In this document: positions 62,264 through 64,000 of the stretch, one piece after another | How positions within the stretch are numbered: position 1 is the stretch's first letter | How the letters are laid out: every line of letters begins with the position of its first letter | Origin: Candidatus Defluviibacterium haderslevense | GTDB taxonomy: Bacteria > Bacteroidota > Bacteroidia > Chitinophagales > Saprospiraceae | Direction of reading: 5' to 3' | DNA length: 64,000 nt | Assembly: GCA_016712225.1 (NCBI GenBank) | Contig: JADJRL010000003.1 | Coordinates: forward strand, 2,617,501 to 2,681,500 | Notes under the pieces: model-generated | Database searches by the model: none | What the model was told of the DNA's origin: nothing | What the model saw: only the letters and a program-made list of their open reading frames with translations | Position numbers and translations under genes: made by a program

Positions 62264-62761
62264 ATGAACTTAAATCAAACCATATTAGCAGAACTTAAAC
62301 AAGAAGCTGCCAGTACAAGAAATCTATTGGCCCTTGTTCCATTTGAAAAATCTGATTTTAAACCACATGAGAAATCCATGTCCTTAGGTCGATTGGCTAG
62401 ACACGTAGCAGAAATTAGCGGTTGGTGGAAAGAATGTTTAATTTTAGATGAGCTCGATTTTTCAAAAGGTGATTTTACACCAAAAACTTTGAACTCTACA
62501 GAAGAACTATTGGATCTGCACGATAGATTGGTTGAACAGGCAGAAAAAATATTGAATGAAACGCCGGAGTCAGAATTTGAAAAGCCCTGGACGATGCGCA
62601 ATGGTGAAATGATCTATTTTACCATGCCAAAAGCTAATGTAGTACGTTCATGGTGTATGAATCATTTGTATCACCACAGAGGACAATTGACGGTTTATTT
62701 AAGATTATTGAATGTCCCGTTACCAGCTACCTATGGAACTTCTGCTGATCTGGAACAATAA
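62264..62761 (+). CDS. DinB family protein
   Basis: 165 residues, cytoplasmic four-helix bundle. The metal-binding His are in GRLARHVAEISGWW and NHLYHHRGQLTVYLRLL. This matches the DinB/YfiT family of nickel- or zinc-binding proteins, some of which act as thiol transferases; the function here is unknown. It stands alone, with a terminator upstream. Confidence 0.87.
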   Translation: MNLNQTILAELKQEAASTRNLLALVPFEKSDFKPHEKSMSLGRLARHVAEISGWWKECLILDELDFSKGDFTPKTLNSTEELLDLHDRLVEQAEKILNETPESEFEKPWTMRNGEMIYFTMPKANVVRSWCMNHLYHHRGQLTVYLRLLNVPLPATYGTSADLEQ

Positions 62762-62830
62762 GCCTAGCAAGTATTGATATATTATTAAGCTTATTAGCAT
62801 TTATTAGCTAAGTATTTCCATATTGATGAT

Positions 62831-62838
62831 TATATTTG
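62831..62838 (+). promoter_or_regulatory. -7 box upstream of the barrel gene
   Basis: TATATTTG, 20 bp before the ATG at 62858, a perfect Bacteroidota -7 element. No good -33 partner was seen. Confidence 0.4.
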
Positions 62839-62857
62839 ACCAATTTAAATTTGGAAT

Positions 62858-63457
62858 ATGAGAATCAAGCATCATGGAATAATATTCTTATTGTTGGTCC
62901 CATTCTTGTTGGTTGGCCAAGCTTGGAAGGCTAAACCACTTTCAATAAGTGTATTTAATAATGCCACTTTGTTGCCTCCTGCTTCAATTACTGCTACGTT
63001 CAATCAACCTATACATCCTGGAATTATGCTTGGTTACGAATTTGGATGGAAGGATGGACCAAAATCCAAGTGGTTTCAAAATGCTGGAATTGGTTTTTTT
63101 TATCATCGGTTTCTTTATTCGGCTTTGATTTTAAACACCCAGGCAGGATATCGAAAGAAGATCAAACATTTTTCTGTGGAAGGATTATTGCAAGCTGGTT
63201 ATTTGCATGCTTTTTACTTAACGGATCGGGTTGAATTGCAATCTGATGGAACATATAAAGAAAAGAAAGGAATTGGCAAACCACAATTTATAGCAGGTGC
63301 GGGTATAGGTGTTGGATATGATTTAGGTAAAGAAAATCGAATGCGTCGGATATTTTTAAATTATGATTTCAGATTGCAAATGCCTTTTGTAAAAAGTTAT
63401 GTTCCTATTTTGCCTAATGGAGCTTTGTCCTTGGGAATTCAATTTAATATTCAATAA
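62858..63457 (+). CDS. Exported beta-barrel-like protein
   Basis: 199 residues with a signal peptide (MRIKHHGIIFLLLVPFLLVGQ) and beta strands (PGIMLGYEFGWKDGPKSK, GIGFFYHRFLYSAL, FIAGAGIGVGYDLG, YDFRLQMPFVKSY). It fits a small outer-membrane protein. I recognise no specific family. The serine hydrolase gene starts 14 bp after its stop, so the two are probably cotranscribed. Confidence 0.7.
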   Translation: MRIKHHGIIFLLLVPFLLVGQAWKAKPLSISVFNNATLLPPASITATFNQPIHPGIMLGYEFGWKDGPKSKWFQNAGIGFFYHRFLYSALILNTQAGYRKKIKHFSVEGLLQAGYLHAFYLTDRVELQSDGTYKEKKGIGKPQFIAGAGIGVGYDLGKENRMRRIFLNYDFRLQMPFVKSYVPILPNGALSLGIQFNIQ

Positions 63458-63471
63458 AAATATTGCACGCT

Positions 63472-64000
63472 ATGAAACGTCATAACCTGAATGTTCAATT
63501 TGCTTCGATGATGTTGATCATCATTACATGTTTTTCTTGCAGTAAAACGGATATTGACAGACCGGCAACTCTGGATTGTACATTAGAGAAAGAAATCATT
63601 TACAAGACCAATCCCAAAAGTACAATCTATCAATCCATTATTGATAAATATGTGAAACTTGGATTACCAGGTGTCATATTATTAGTAAAAAATGATAGTG
63701 GATTTTATGTAGGTGCTGCTGGAATGGCGGATATCAAGGAAGGTATCAAAATGCAGCCATGTCATATTTCTAAAATTGCGAGTGTAACAAAATTTGAGTT
63801 GGGCGTAGCGATGATGCGACTTCAAGAGAAGGGTATTTTGTCCTTGGATGATCCCATCAGTAAATTTATTTCTAAAGATATATTAAATAAAATATCCAAT
63901 GGCAATGAACCGCTTACCATTCGAAATTTATTGAATCACACGAGCGGCATTTATGATATCATAGATGATCCGGGATTTTATCTTCAGGTCCTGAATCATC
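63472..64000 (+). CDS. Serine hydrolase (class C beta-lactamase fold) lipoprotein, cut by right edge
   Basis: The ATG at 63472 opens a lipoprotein signal (MMLIIITCFSC, Cys about 23). The frame continues to the end of the window. VKLGLPGVILLVKND, then SxxK in IASVTKFELGVAMM (S104, K107) and LTIRNLLNHTSGIYDI are the motifs of the beta-lactamase/transpeptidase-like family (PF00144). It is probably a D-alanyl peptidase or esterase rather than a resistance enzyme. The C-terminal part, with the YxN and HxG motifs, is outside the window. Confidence 0.88.
   Translation, partial: MKRHNLNVQFASMMLIIITCFSCSKTDIDRPATLDCTLEKEIIYKTNPKSTIYQSIIDKYVKLGLPGVILLVKNDSGFYVGAAGMADIKEGIKMQPCHISKIASVTKFELGVAMMRLQEKGILSLDDPISKFISKDILNKISNGNEPLTIRNLLNHTSGIYDIIDDPGFYLQVLNH

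Overview
This window is low-GC, AT-rich bacterial DNA from a member of the Bacteroidota. The evidence is several type IX secretion (T9SS) C-terminal sorting domains, SprB-type adhesin repeats, outer-membrane beta-barrel proteins, families found mainly in Bacteroidota (DUF4254, DUF4403), and a promoter that fits the Bacteroidota consensus (TTTG, 19 nt, TAnnTTTG). The long caspase-TPR proteins and T9SS adhesins suggest a Saprospiria-like lineage, but that placement is inference. I saw no rRNA, tRNA, CRISPR array or complete insertion sequence.

Layout. 1-9.9 kb is mostly housekeeping: an LVIVD-type lipoprotein (cut by the left edge), glycine dehydrogenase gcvP, DUF4254 plus a GT9 glycosyltransferase, a CsgG-like lipoprotein-type gene, and a divergent metal-homeostasis pair (a DtxR/MntR repressor and an Nramp-UspA fusion) with a clear operator inside its promoter. 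9.9-13.5 kb is a decayed tandem duplication of outer-membrane protein genes, with remnants of a gliding-motility-type C-terminal domain. 13.5-21.6 kb is conserved core: a HExxH membrane protein, an Fe-S CCG protein, PBP1A, aroB, a DUF4403 lipoprotein and pyrophosphatase.

22.1-35.4 kb is the most unusual region. Four consecutive large genes encode exported caspase-fold proteases, each with an EF-hand-like loop and a TPR tail. A fifth gene keeps only the signal peptide and TPRs. A convergent metacaspase-DUF4384 gene closes the locus. The caspase heads of genes 3 and 4 are nearly identical while their TPR tails differ, and one TPR unit in gene 4 looks freshly duplicated. This fits an evolving family of periplasmic or surface proteases with swappable recognition tails.

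35.8-39.5 kb holds a parallel beta-helix T9SS protein and a LemA-TPM-TPM operon. 39.6-44.8 kb is accessory DNA. At least three genes sit in cassette-like units: each is bracketed by its own inverted core sequence, which starts 2-7 nt after the stop codon, and large imperfect palindromes lie in between, much like integron attC sites without an integrase in view. Several genes here are broken. 44.8-64 kb returns to ordinary content: a P-type ATPase, an RCC1-repeat T9SS protein, DUF1801 and DUF4287 proteins, an exported beta-carbonic anhydrase, two PorT-like barrels, a thiolase, a CotH protein with a P domain, a CPBP protease, a 1028-residue SprB adhesin, a DinB protein, and a serine hydrolase cut by the right edge.
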